Source: Jiangellaceae bacterium (GTDB lineage: Bacteria > Actinomycetota > Actinomycetes > Jiangellales > Jiangellaceae). From it: DNA of 40,554 nt. The notes beneath the pieces are model-generated. The model had not been told where the DNA came from. It worked only from the letters and a program-made list of their open reading frames with translations, and did no database searches. This document shows, piece by piece, positions 29,372 through 38,789 of the stretch. Where the stretch lies: contig JACVRX010000002.1 of the NCBI GenBank assembly GCA_014534205.1, forward strand, positions 1-40,554. Direction: 5' to 3'. Each line of letters opens with the position of its first letter. The stretch's first letter is position 1. Both the position numbers and the translations under genes were made by a program.

Positions 29372-29961
29372 GCCGCCGCCAGCAGCGACCCGTGGGCGGC
29401 TTCACATGCCCCAACGGCAGCCACCAGTTCGGCGAACAAGTCGTCCGTGCAGCGCAGGCAATCCTGCAATCGGGCGGCGGCCGCCGCCTGCTCGGCGGCG
29501 CGCAGCGCCGCCACGGCGGCCGCGGCGTCGGCCGGCACCGCCGGCTGTGCTCCGTGACCCAGACCCGCCGTTCCGCTGGTACCCGTTGCGGACGGTGCCC
29601 CGGGCGATGGAGCGCTGGTCGAGGCTGGCGGTGAGGCAACCGCGCCGGACAGTTCGATGGCCGTAAGGTGTCGGCGGTGCCGTTCCTGGAACGGATCCAG
29701 CCGGGCGGCAAGTCCAGGGTGCGCCGCCGCGGTCGCCGCGTAGAGCGCCAGCATCCGCTGCTCCGCGGCGACCAGTTCGCGGCGGAGCCGCTCGTCGGGC
29801 GTCACCGAGCCGGGAGCCGGTGTGGGCGAGCGCCGTTGTTGTTGCTTTCCGGTGCAGGCGGCCAGCAACCCGGCCACTAGCCCGGTCACGGCGCCCGCGA
29901 CCAGCGCCCGCCGGGACAGCCGCATCCCGAGCCGATCGGGCACCGGCACACGGTAGGCCAC
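29368..29961 (-). CDS. Lipoprotein with ferritin-like helical features
   Basis: RR-containing signal (LSRRALVAG) and lipobox LLAAC; helical Ala/Glu/Gln-rich region; 4-nt overlap with the DUF4439 gene. Confidence 0.75.
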   Translation of the reverse strand: MAYRVPVPDRLGMRLSRRALVAGAVTGLVAGLLAACTGKQQQRRSPTPAPGSVTPDERLRRELVAAEQRMLALYAATAAAHPGLAARLDPFQERHRRHLTAIELSGAVASPPASTSAPSPGAPSATGTSGTAGLGHGAQPAVPADAAAAVAALRAAEQAAAAARLQDCLRCTDDLFAELVAAVGACEAAHGSLLAAA

Positions 29962-30074
29962 CTGTCACGGCAGCAGCGGACCAGGTGCCGGGCGGTACGC
30001 TGATCAGGACACGGACTGGCGGCAACGCCGCGGCCGAAGCACGGCACAAGTCGACAGCGAGGAGGTCTGCGGGG

Positions 30075-30548
30075 ATGTCCGCCCCGACCACCGATCTCCT
30101 CCGGCCGGTGGTCGAGCCGGTATGCGCGGCGCACGGGCTCGACCTGGAAGATCTGTCCGTACGGCCAGCGGGACGACGCCTGCTGGTCCGGGTGGTCGTC
30201 GACGCTGACGGCGGGGTCGACCTCGACCGCTGCGCCGAGCTGTCGCAGGCGCTGTCCGCAGTGCTGGACGACTCCGACGTCCTGGGTGACAGTTCGTACA
30301 CCCTCGAGGTGAGTTCGCCGGGAGTTTCCCGGCCGCTGCGCTCGCCCAGGCATTGGCGGCGGAACGTCGGCCGCCTGGTCCGGGCGCACCTTCTCGACGG
30401 CGACGAGGTGATCGGCAGGGTGACGGCCGCCACCGAGACCGACGCGGTCCTCGACGTCGAAGGCGCCGCCCGCGCCGTGTCATACGACTCCGTCCGCTCG
30501 GCTCGCGCGCAGGTCGAGTTCCGCCGTATCGACGAGGTGGGGGAGTGA
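30075..30548 (+). CDS. rimP: Ribosome maturation factor RimP
   Basis: [59 protein letters not shown]...[14 protein letters not shown]. Confidence 0.95.
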   Translation: MSAPTTDLLRPVVEPVCAAHGLDLEDLSVRPAGRRLLVRVVVDADGGVDLDRCAELSQALSAVLDDSDVLGDSSYTLEVSSPGVSRPLRSPRHWRRNVGRLVRAHLLDGDEVIGRVTAATETDAVLDVEGAARAVSYDSVRSARAQVEFRRIDEVGE

Positions 30549-30552
30549 CGCC

Positions 30553-31614
30553 ATGGACATCGACCTCACCGCACTGCGCGCCCTGGAGCGGGAAAAGCAG
30601 ATCTCGTTCGACCTCGTCGTGCACGCGCTGGAGCAGGCCCTGCTGGTGGCGTACGAACGCACGGAGGGCGCACACCGGCCGGCCCGCGCCGAGCTGAACC
30701 GCAAGACCGGGCACGTCACCGTGTGGGCACAGGAAGTCGACGACGACGGCACCGTGCTGCGGGAGTGGGACGACACGCCGGAGGGATTCGGCCGCATCGC
30801 GGCGACCACCGCCAAACAGGTGATCTTGCAGCGGCTACGCGACGCCGAAGACGAGATCACCTTCGGCGAGTTTCAGGGCAAAGAGGGCGACGTCGTGTCG
30901 GGCACCGTGCAGCAGGGCCGCGACCCGCGCACCGTGCTGGTCAACCTGGGCAAGGTGGAAGCGGTGTTGCCACCCCAGGAGCAGGTCCCGGGCGAGCGGT
31001 ACGAGCACGGCAGCCGGATCAAGTGCTACCTGCTCCAGGTGCGCAAGGGCATGCGCGGGCCGCTCGCGACCGTCTCGCGGACTCACCCCAACCTGGTCAA
31101 GAAGCTGTTCGGGCTGGAGGTGCCGGAGATCGCGGACGGCACGGTCGAGATCGCCGGCATCGCCCGGGAGGCGGGGCATCGCACCAAGATCGCGGTGCGC
31201 TCCCTCGTTCCCGGGGTCAACGCCAAAGGCGCATGCATCGGCCCGATGGGCGCTCGGGTCCGGGCCGTCATGGCCGAACTGCACGGCGAGAAGATCGACA
31301 TCGTGGACTGGTCGGACGACCCGGCGCAGCTCGTCGCGAATGCGTTGTCCCCGGCGCGCGTGCAGCACGTCGAAGTGGTCGACGCGCAGGCCCGTTCGGC
31401 CCGCGTCACGGTTCCCGACTACCAGCTCTCGCTCGCCATCGGCCGAGAAGGCCAGAACGCTCGGCTGGCTGCGCGGCTCACTGGGTGGCGCATCGACATC
31501 CGGCCGGACACGGCCCCACCAGACGCCGAGCCGGCCCCCGGCGCGAGTGCCCTCCCGGATGACGCCGCGGACCGCGCCGGACTGCACCTGGCGCCAGACT
31601 CGGCGTCGCACTGA
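30553..31614 (+). CDS. nusA: Transcription termination/antitermination protein NusA
   Basis: [26 protein letters not shown]-type N-domain, S1 and KH motifs ([54 protein letters not shown]). Confidence 0.96.
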   Translation: MDIDLTALRALEREKQISFDLVVHALEQALLVAYERTEGAHRPARAELNRKTGHVTVWAQEVDDDGTVLREWDDTPEGFGRIAATTAKQVILQRLRDAEDEITFGEFQGKEGDVVSGTVQQGRDPRTVLVNLGKVEAVLPPQEQVPGERYEHGSRIKCYLLQVRKGMRGPLATVSRTHPNLVKKLFGLEVPEIADGTVEIAGIAREAGHRTKIAVRSLVPGVNAKGACIGPMGARVRAVMAELHGEKIDIVDWSDDPAQLVANALSPARVQHVEVVDAQARSARVTVPDYQLSLAIGREGQNARLAARLTGWRIDIRPDTAPPDAEPAPGASALPDDAADRAGLHLAPDSASH

Positions 31615-31633
31615 ATCGGGCGGTAGACTCCCC

Positions 31634-31963
31634 ATGGAAGGCCGTGCGGCCGTCCGGTCACCCGCGCGCACCTGCGTCGGATGCCGGGCCCGTGCGGATA
31701 AGTCCGACCTGCTGCGTGTCGTGGCGGTCACGGACGACGCCCGGCCCGGGGTCGCGGTGCTCGCTCCTGACCGACTCGGCCGGCTTCCGGGGCGGGGCGC
31801 CTACCTGCACCCCCACCCGCGGTGCCTCGAGCTTGCCGAGCGCCGCCGCGCGTTCCGCCGGGCCCTGCGCCTGACCGGTCCGCCCGACACCTCGGCGCTC
31901 CGGCGCTGGGTCGCGCAGCAGGGTGCCACCGGTCCATACACGGACCGGACAACGGCCGGGTAA
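31634..31963 (+). CDS. ylxR: YlxR-family (DUF448) protein
   Basis: SPARTCVGCRARADKSDLLRVVAV...PGRGAYLHPHPRCLELAERRRAFRRALRL. Confidence 0.93.
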   Translation: MEGRAAVRSPARTCVGCRARADKSDLLRVVAVTDDARPGVAVLAPDRLGRLPGRGAYLHPHPRCLELAERRRAFRRALRLTGPPDTSALRRWVAQQGATGPYTDRTTAG

Positions 31964-32075
31964 CCGGCAGAAACATGGAGACGTGACGTGACGCTCATGG
32001 CCGTTAGATGAGCCCGACGCGATGAGCACCACCGGCTAGGCGGCCCGGCCAACGCCCGGGCCGAGAGGGAGAGCA

Positions 32076-34880
32076 GTGGCAAAGGTCCGGGTGTACGAGC
32101 TCGCCAAGGAGTTCGGCGTAGAGAGCAAGGTCGTGCTGGCCAAGCTGGGCGACCTCGGTGAGTTCGTTCGGTCGGCGTCGTCCACCGTAGAGGCGCCGGT
32201 CGTCCGCAAGCTCAAGGAGGCGTTCGCCGCCGCGCCGCCACCGGCGCCGGCGGCCAAGAAGGCGGTTGCGCCGAAGGCGGATGCGACCGCCGCACCGGAG
32301 CCGGTGAGGGAACCCCCCGCTGCCGTCCCTGTCGCGCCGCTCACAGCCGATCCGGCCGGGCTGCCCACGGAGCCGCGGCGAGACGGCACGCTGCGCCCCG
32401 AGCCGCCGGTGTCGCCGCCGACGGTCGCACCGGCTGCAGCCGCGGAGGCGCCGATGGCCCCGAAGCCGGGGCCAGGGGTGCCACGCCCCGGTACGGCCCG
32501 ACCCGGCGCTGTTCCCCGGCCGGGGAACAACCCGTTCGGCACCGACAGCACCGGCATGGGCAGCACCGGCATGGGCCGGCGCCCGGCGGGTCCACGACCA
32601 GGCAACAACCCGTTCTCGGCGGGCGGCAGCACCGGTATGCAGCGCCCGCAGGGTCGCCACGACGGCGCGCCCGCCGGGCCGCGCCCCTCGCCGGGCGCGA
32701 TGCCGCCCCGGCCGGGCGGCGGTGGCGCTGGTGGTCCCCGTCCGAGCCCCGGCATGATGCCGGACCGCCCCGGTGGCCCCCGAGTTCCAGGAGCAGGAGA
32801 TCGCGGTCGCGCCGGCGGGCCGGGCCGACCGGGTCCCGGTACGACCGAGCGTGGCCGGCCCGGCGCTGGTCGGCCCGGAGCCGGCCCCGGAGCCGGCTTC
32901 GGCGGTCGTAGCGCGCCCGCCGGCCTCGGTGGTCGTCCAGGTGCTGGCGGCCGCGGCCGCGGCGGCGCGGCCGGTGCCTTCGGCCGTCCCGGCGGCAAGC
33001 CGACGCGCGGCCGCAAGAGTAAGCGGCAGAAGCGCCAGGAGTACGACAACATGCAGGCGCCGACGATCGGCGGCATCCGGGTCCCGCGGGGGAACGGAGA
33101 GGTCGTCCGGCTGCCGCGCGGGGCGTCGCTCACCGACTTCGCCGAGCGCATCGACACTGAGGCGGGTGCGCTGGTACAGGTGCTGTTCCACCTCGGCGAG
33201 ATGGTGACTGCGACGCAGTCCGTCGACGAGGACACCTTCAAGCTGCTTGGTGCCGAGCTCGGTTACGACGTGCAAGTCGTCTCACCCGAGGACGAGGACC
33301 GCGAGCTGCTGGAGTCCTTCGCGATCGACTTCGAAGCCGAGGAGGACGATGAGGACCTGTTGCCGCGGCCGCCTGTCGTCACGGTCATGGGCCACGTCGA
33401 CCACGGCAAGACCAAACTTCTCGACGCCATCCGCAACGCGGACGTCGTCGAGGGTGAGGCCGGCGGCATCACCCAGCACATCGGTGCCTATCAAGTGCAC
33501 GTCGAGCACGAGGGTGCGGACCGCACCATCACCTTCATCGACACTCCGGGGCACGAGGCGTTCACCGCGATGCGAGCCCGCGGCGCTCAGGTGACCGACA
33601 TCGCGATCCTGGTGGTGGCCGCCGACGACGGCGTGATGCCGCAGACCGTGGAGGCGCTCAACCACGCGCAGGCTGCCGACGTGCCCATCGTCGTGGCGGT
33701 CAACAAGGTCGACCTACCCGGTGCGAACCCGGGCAAGATTCGCCAGCAGCTGACCGAGTACGGCCTGGTCGCCGAGGAGTACGGCGGTGACACCATGTTC
33801 GTCGACGTCTCCGCCAAGCAGCGGCTGGGCATCGAAAAGCTGCTCGAAGCGGTCATCCTCACCGCGGACGCGGCGCTGGACCTGCGGGCGAACCCGTTCG
33901 CGCTGGCCCGCGGCGTGGCGATCGAAGGACACCTGGACCGCGGCCGCGGCCCGGTCGCGACCGTGCTCGTGCAGCGCGGCACGCTGCACTCCGGTGACGC
34001 GATCGTCACTGGACAGTCGTACGGGCGGGTACGGGCGATGCTCGACGAGTTCGGGAAGCCGATCGAGGAGGCGGGACCGTCCCGCCCGGCCCAGGTCCTC
34101 GGTCTCACCAGCGTGCCGAACGCCGGCGACAAGTTCCTCGTCGCCGACGACGACCGCACCGCCCGGCAGATCGCCGAGAAGCGCGAGGCGATGGAGCGCA
34201 ACGCATCGCTTGCCAAGGCGCGCAAGCGAGTAACGCTCGAGGACTGGCTGGTGGCAAGCAAGGTCGAGACGCTCAACCTGATCATCAAGGGAGACGTCTC
34301 CGGCTCGGTGGAGGCGCTCGAGGACGCACTGCTCAAGATCGACGTCGGCGAGGACGTCACCCTGCGGATCATTCACCGCGGCGTCGGCGCGGTGACCGAC
34401 AACGACGTCAACCTGGCGTCGATCGACCAGGGCATCATCATCGCGTTCAACGTCCGGGCGGCGAAGAGCACCGAGCAGCTTGCCGAGCGGGAAGGCGTGG
34501 AGATCCGCTACTACTCGGTCATCTACCAGGCGATCGACGACATCGAGGCCGCGCTCAAGGGCATGCTCAAGCCGGAGTTCGAGGAAGTCGCCCTCGGGTC
34601 GGCGGAGGTCCGCGAAGTGTTCCGATCCTCGAAGTTCGGCAACATCGCCGGCTGCATGGTGGCGGGCGGCGTGATCCGCCGCAACGCCCGGGCGCGGCTG
34701 ATTCGCGACGGCGTCGTGGTGGCCGACAACCTGGCCATCGAGTCGCTGCGCCGGTTCAAGGACGACGTCACGGAGGTCCGCGAGGGCTTCGAATGCGGCA
34801 TCGGCCTCGGGTCGTTCAACGACATCAAGGTCGACGACCAGATCGAGACCTTCGAGGTGCGGGAGAAGCCGCGCAGCTGA
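32076..34880 (+). CDS. infB: Translation initiation factor IF-2
   Basis: IF-2 N-domain, G/P/R-rich linker, [55 protein letters not shown]. Confidence 0.97.
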   Translation: MAKVRVYELAKEFGVESKVVLAKLGDLGEFVRSASSTVEAPVVRKLKEAFAAAPPPAPAAKKAVAPKADATAAPEPVREPPAAVPVAPLTADPAGLPTEPRRDGTLRPEPPVSPPTVAPAAAAEAPMAPKPGPGVPRPGTARPGAVPRPGNNPFGTDSTGMGSTGMGRRPAGPRPGNNPFSAGGSTGMQRPQGRHDGAPAGPRPSPGAMPPRPGGGGAGGPRPSPGMMPDRPGGPRVPGAGDRGRAGGPGRPGPGTTERGRPGAGRPGAGPGAGFGGRSAPAGLGGRPGAGGRGRGGAAGAFGRPGGKPTRGRKSKRQKRQEYDNMQAPTIGGIRVPRGNGEVVRLPRGASLTDFAERIDTEAGALVQVLFHLGEMVTATQSVDEDTFKLLGAELGYDVQVVSPEDEDRELLESFAIDFEAEEDDEDLLPRPPVVTVMGHVDHGKTKLLDAIRNADVVEGEAGGITQHIGAYQVHVEHEGADRTITFIDTPGHEAFTAMRARGAQVTDIAILVVAADDGVMPQTVEALNHAQAADVPIVVAVNKVDLPGANPGKIRQQLTEYGLVAEEYGGDTMFVDVSAKQRLGIEKLLEAVILTADAALDLRANPFALARGVAIEGHLDRGRGPVATVLVQRGTLHSGDAIVTGQSYGRVRAMLDEFGKPIEEAGPSRPAQVLGLTSVPNAGDKFLVADDDRTARQIAEKREAMERNASLAKARKRVTLEDWLVASKVETLNLIIKGDVSGSVEALEDALLKIDVGEDVTLRIIHRGVGAVTDNDVNLASIDQGIIIAFNVRAAKSTEQLAEREGVEIRYYSVIYQAIDDIEAALKGMLKPEFEEVALGSAEVREVFRSSKFGNIAGCMVAGGVIRRNARARLIRDGVVVADNLAIESLRRFKDDVTEVREGFECGIGLGSFNDIKVDDQIETFEVREKPRS

Positions 34881-34910
34881 GTCCAGTCGGTCACGTTCAG
34901 CCTGCCTCGC

Positions 34911-34957
34911 GGTGGTACACCAGGCTCGGGTGCCGCTCGGGTGCCTGGTGAACCACC
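34911..34957 (+). terminator. Long imperfect hairpin downstream of infB (candidate attenuator/terminator, no U-tract)
   Basis: GGTGGT-A-CACCAGGC ... GCCTGGTG-A-ACCACC: 14 bp with one A.A mismatch, 17-nt loop. Confidence 0.6.
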
Positions 34958-35014
34958 GACTACGGTGCTGAAACCTGATGCAGTGGGTGGCGCGGAGGAG
35001 GAGGACGAGGGGGC

Positions 35015-35374
35015 GTGTTCACCGGCACGCTGAGCCTGGACCTGTTGCTCGGCGACGTCCGATCGCTCAAGCAGAAGCGCGCGGTCATCCGGCCGATCGT
35101 GGCCGACCTGCAGCGCCGGTTCCCTGTCGCCGCGGCGGAGGTCGGGCATCTCGACCTGCACCGGCGGGCGGAGCTCGGGATAGCTGTCGTCGCGGCGGAC
35201 CCAGGGCATTGCCACCGGCTGCTGGACGGCGCCGAACGGCTGGTCGCCCAGCGTCCAGAGGTCGACCTGCTGTCCGCGCACCGGGTGATCTACTCGAGTA
35301 CCGACGAGCCGGAAGGGAGCACGACGTGGCCGACCGAGCCCGCGCCCGAAAGCTGGCCGACCGGATCCGGGTGA
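35015..35374 (+). CDS. DUF503-family protein
   Basis: MFTGTLSLDLLLGDVRSLKQKRAVIRPIVADLQRRFPVAAAEVGHLDLHRRAELGIAVVAAD; canonical position between infB and rbfA. Confidence 0.92.
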   Translation: MFTGTLSLDLLLGDVRSLKQKRAVIRPIVADLQRRFPVAAAEVGHLDLHRRAELGIAVVAADPGHCHRLLDGAERLVAQRPEVDLLSAHRVIYSSTDEPEGSTTWPTEPAPESWPTGSG

Positions 35375-35766
35375 TCGTCGCCGACACCCTGGAACGGCGG
35401 GTGAAAGATCCCCGGCTGGGTTTCGTCACCATCACCGAAGCCCGAGTGACGGGTGACCTGCGTGATGCGACGGTGTTCTACACGGTGTACGGGGACGCCT
35501 CGGCGCGTGCCGACACCGCGGCTGCGCTGGAAAGCGTCAAGGGCTTGCTCCGTAGTGAGGTGGGGCGGCAGACCGGGGTCCGCTTCACCCCGACTCTGAC
35601 GTTCGTGGCCGATGCGGTGCCGGAGAGCGCGGCCCGTATCGACGACCTCGTCCGGCGGGCGCGCGAGTCCGATGCCGAGGTGGCGCGCAGCGCGGCGCGG
35701 GCGTCGTTCGCGGGTGAGCCCGACCCGTACCGGTCGCCAGCGGGCCGCGAGGACCGCGTCGAGTGA
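35326..35766 (+). CDS. rbfA: Ribosome-binding factor A
   Basis: ADRARARKLADRIRVIVADTLERRVKDPRLGFVTITEARVTGDLRDATVFYTVYGD. Confidence 0.95.
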   Translation: MADRARARKLADRIRVIVADTLERRVKDPRLGFVTITEARVTGDLRDATVFYTVYGDASARADTAAALESVKGLLRSEVGRQTGVRFTPTLTFVADAVPESAARIDDLVRRARESDAEVARSAARASFAGEPDPYRSPAGREDRVE

Positions 35767-36686
35767 GTTTCGCAGCCCGGGGCGGGCTGGTTGTCGTCGA
35801 CAAGCCGGCCGGCTGGACCTCGCACGACGTCGTGGCGCGGATACGCAAGCTGACCGGCATCCGCAAGGCGGGTCACGCCGGCACGCTGGACCCGATGGCC
35901 ACCGGCGTCCTGGTCGTGGGCGTCGGGCGAGCCACCAGACTACTCGGCTACCTGACCGGTGCGGACAAGAGCTACTCCGGGACGATCCGGCTCGGTGCGG
36001 CGACGCTGACCGACGACGCCGAGGGCGACGTGGTGGGCGGCGCCGACGCGTCCGGCGTGACGGACGCAGCTGTGCGGGCCGAGACCAAGACCCTTACCGG
36101 CCAGATCCGGCAGGTTCCCAGTGCCGTCTCTGCGATCAAGGTCCGCGGAGTCAGGTCCTACACCAGAGCTCGAGCAGGCGAGCCGGTCGAGCTCGCCGCC
36201 CGCGACGTCATCGTGCACCGCTTCGACGTCGTGGCCATCCGGCGGGACGGAAGCTACGTCGACGTCGACGTCCACCTGGACTGCTCGTCCGGCACATACG
36301 TCCGCGCCGTGGCGCGCGATCTCGGTGCTGCCCTGGGCGTGGGCGGCCACCTGACCGTGCTCCGCCGCACCCGCGTCGGTCCCTTCGGCCTTGATGCGGC
36401 ATGCACGATGGACGAGCTCGGCCGGGAGTTCGTGTTGATGCCGCTGGAGCAAGCGGCGGGCGCGGCGTTTCCCCGGCTCGACGTCGACGCCGCGACGGCG
36501 GAGCGGGTCGCGCACGGAGCGCCGTTGCCGCGGACCGGTCGTGGGCCGGGACCTGTCGCGGTGTTCGGCCCGGAGGGCAAGCTGCTCTCGCTGGTCGAGG
36601 ACCGGGGTCCACGGGCAAAGCACCTGGTGGTGTTCGCCGACGGCGCCCCCGACGGGGCGGACGTCGAAACGGCGGAGCAGCCGTGA
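35763..36686 (+). CDS. truB: tRNA pseudouridine(55) synthase
   Basis: GGLVVVDKPAGWTSHDVVARIRKLTGIRKAGHAGTLDPMATGVLVVGVGRATRLLGYL. Confidence 0.96.
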   Translation: MSFAARGGLVVVDKPAGWTSHDVVARIRKLTGIRKAGHAGTLDPMATGVLVVGVGRATRLLGYLTGADKSYSGTIRLGAATLTDDAEGDVVGGADASGVTDAAVRAETKTLTGQIRQVPSAVSAIKVRGVRSYTRARAGEPVELAARDVIVHRFDVVAIRRDGSYVDVDVHLDCSSGTYVRAVARDLGAALGVGGHLTVLRRTRVGPFGLDAACTMDELGREFVLMPLEQAAGAAFPRLDVDAATAERVAHGAPLPRTGRGPGPVAVFGPEGKLLSLVEDRGPRAKHLVVFADGAPDGADVETAEQP

Positions 36687-37621
36687 CCATCTGGCATTCG
36701 CCGGCCGAGGTCCCGAGGGACCTCGGCCCTACCGCGGTCACGATAGGAGTGTTCGACGGCGTGCACCGCGGGCACCGGGAGGTCGTCGGGCGGGCGGCGG
36801 AGCACGCGCGTGCGCTGGGCGTGCCGGCGGTGGCGATCACGTTCGACCCGCACCCGATGGTGGTGATCCGGCCGGAGGTCGCGCCACCGCTGCTGCTTCC
36901 GGTGGGCGGCCGGGCGGAGCTGCTGAAACAGGCAGGCGCGGACCACGTGCTGGTGCTGCTGTTCGGTCGGGAGCGGTCCGAGCAGAGTGCAGAGGACTTC
37001 GTCGCGGAGATCGTGGTCGACTTGCTGCATGCCAGGGCCGTCGTCGTCGGTTCCGACTTCCGGTTCGGCCACCGCGCCGCGGGCGACGTCCCGCTGCTAG
37101 AGCGGCTCGGCAAGGAACACGGCTTCGTGGTCGAGCTCCTCGACTCGATGGGCAACGCCATCGTGCCGCGCTGGTCCTCGACGCACATCCGGGAGCGGCT
37201 GCTCGTCGGGGATGTGGCGACCGCGGCGACGGCGCTCGGCCGTCCGTTCCGAGTTGGCGGCGTCGTGGTACGCGGGCACGGACGCGGCAGGGCGATGGGG
37301 TTTCCGACGGCCAACGTGCCCCCGCCGGAAGGGCAGGTCGTGCCGGCGGACGGCGTCTACGCCGGCTGGCTCACGCGGGTACCGGACGGCGAGCGCTGGC
37401 CGGCCGCGATCTCCGTCGGTACCAACCCGACGTTCGGCGGCGTCGAGCGCACTGTCGAAGCGTACGCACTGGACCGCGACGACCTGGAGCTGTACGGGGT
37501 GCCGGTCGCCGTGGAGTTCGTCGAGCGGATCCGCGGGCAGGTGAAGTTCGACTCCGTCGACGCGCTGGTGATGCGCATGCGCCGCGACGTCGAGGAAACC
37601 CACGCGCTGCTCGGCGTGTAG
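36683..37621 (+). CDS. ribF: Bifunctional riboflavin kinase/FAD synthetase
   Basis: VTIGVFDGVHRGHREVVGRA, VVGSDFRFGHRAAGDVPLL, RGRAMGFPTANVPPPEGQVVPADGVYAGWL. Confidence 0.96.
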   Translation: MTIWHSPAEVPRDLGPTAVTIGVFDGVHRGHREVVGRAAEHARALGVPAVAITFDPHPMVVIRPEVAPPLLLPVGGRAELLKQAGADHVLVLLFGRERSEQSAEDFVAEIVVDLLHARAVVVGSDFRFGHRAAGDVPLLERLGKEHGFVVELLDSMGNAIVPRWSSTHIRERLLVGDVATAATALGRPFRVGGVVVRGHGRGRAMGFPTANVPPPEGQVVPADGVYAGWLTRVPDGERWPAAISVGTNPTFGGVERTVEAYALDRDDLELYGVPVAVEFVERIRGQVKFDSVDALVMRMRRDVEETHALLGV

Positions 37622-37627
37622 AGATCG

Positions 37628-38074
37628 TCAGGTCGACCCGCCGTCGACTGGTTGGAGCAACGCCACCGGGATCGTCCGCCGCGCTCGCCGTTCGTACCTC
37701 GCCAGCTTCGGCGCTTCAGCGAGCACCACGGTGTTCCACGTGGCGTCGCGTTCGGCGCCGACCAGCTCGCGCGGGCGGACCTTCAGCCGTTTCGCTCCGA
37801 CCTGAACATCGGCTAACTGCGCTGCGCGGAGGTTGCGGAACCAGTCGGGCTCACGCGGAGAGCCGGAGGCGGTGCCCCATACGACGAACCCGCTGGGCGT
37901 CTGCAAAAAGCGCACACAGGTCGCGCGCGGGATGCCGGTCCTCCTCCCTGGCGTCGTGATCACCAGCACCTTGACCTGTCTACTGGCCCTGGACGGCCGT
38001 CCGTTCAGAGTCCGGTACATCCAGACGCCGATCCGGTTCCCTACCCGTGTAAACCTGCGCTTCATGTTGCTCAC
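37628..38074 (-). CDS. DDN-like nitroreductase/F420-dependent oxidoreductase family protein
   Basis: VWMYRTLNGRPSRASRQVKVLVITTPGRRTGIPRATCVRFLQTPSGFVVWGTASGSPREPDWFRNLRAAQLADVQVGAKRLKVRPRELVG. Confidence 0.9.
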   Translation of the reverse strand: MSNMKRRFTRVGNRIGVWMYRTLNGRPSRASRQVKVLVITTPGRRTGIPRATCVRFLQTPSGFVVWGTASGSPREPDWFRNLRAAQLADVQVGAKRLKVRPRELVGAERDATWNTVVLAEAPKLARYERRARRTIPVALLQPVDGGST

Positions 38075-38309
38075 GAGGCCGCATTCTTCCGGCCGCTGCG
38101 GCTACTGGTCGTACCAAGGAATGACCGAAGTCTGCGGCAGTAGCACGAGCTGCAGTGAACAGACTTGGATCACGGTGGATGCGGCCGCAATTACCGGCTG
38201 AACACCCGCCGCTGGTAGTCTTTGCCTGCCGTCGGAACGGCCGCGGACGTCGAGAGAGCCCCGGTGGACGTGCCCGGGAGCGCCGCGCACCAACTTACGA
38301 AGGAGTTCC

Positions 38310-38579
38310 GTGTCGATCGACACTGCCACCAAACAGCAGATCATGGCGTCGCATGCCCGGTCCGAGGGCGACACGGGCTCTCCGGAGGTCCAGGTCGCGC
38401 TGCTCACGCACCGGATCAACCACCTCACCGAGCACCTCAAGGAGCACAAGCACGACCACCACAGCCGCCACGGTCTGCTGCTTCTCGTCGGGCGTCGGCG
38501 CCGGCTGCTCGGCTACCTGTCCCGCACCGACATCACGCGTTACCGCCAGCTGATCGAGAAGCTCGGTCTGCGGCGCTGA
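38310..38579 (+). CDS. rpsO: 30S ribosomal protein S15
   Basis: [70 protein letters not shown]. Confidence 0.97.
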   Translation: MSIDTATKQQIMASHARSEGDTGSPEVQVALLTHRINHLTEHLKEHKHDHHSRHGLLLLVGRRRRLLGYLSRTDITRYRQLIEKLGLRR

Positions 38580-38686
38580 CCCGTGGCGTCCGGAGCGGTC
38601 CCCATCGGGAGGCCGCTTCCTGGCATCGCATCCCACAACTGAACAACGACCACAACCACCATTGAGGTGGCCGAAGGAATGTCGCC

Positions 38687-38744
38687 GGTCCTCGGTAGTG
38701 GCATCCGGGATCCGCCAGGCGCCCGGGTGCTTCCATCGAAGACC
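38687..38744 (+). ncRNA. Candidate Actino-pnp RNA (structured leader of pnp)
   Basis: Outer helix GGTCCTCG/CGAAGACC (one mismatch) enclosing GCATCCGGG/CCCGGGTGC (one G.U), with GTAGTG and TTCCAT internal strands, upstream of pnp; matches the position and type of the Actino-pnp motif. Confidence 0.75.
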
Positions 38745-38789
38745 GAACATCACCGCCGGCCACCCTCGAAACCCGAAGGAGGGTGACCC

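Noticed and set aside
32042-32062. GGCCCGG-CCAACGC-CCGGGCC hairpin just before the infB RBS
   Set aside because: 7-bp GC hairpin is common by chance at this GC content; not enough to claim regulation
32004-33275. 423-aa and 401-aa overlapping minus-strand ORFs
   Set aside because: Antisense to the G/P-rich linker of infB; low-complexity composition reflects the sense strand
38118-38126. GGAATGACC word resembling the repeat tail
   Set aside because: Only 9 nt match, with no neighbouring palindrome or GTACACC extension; chance level
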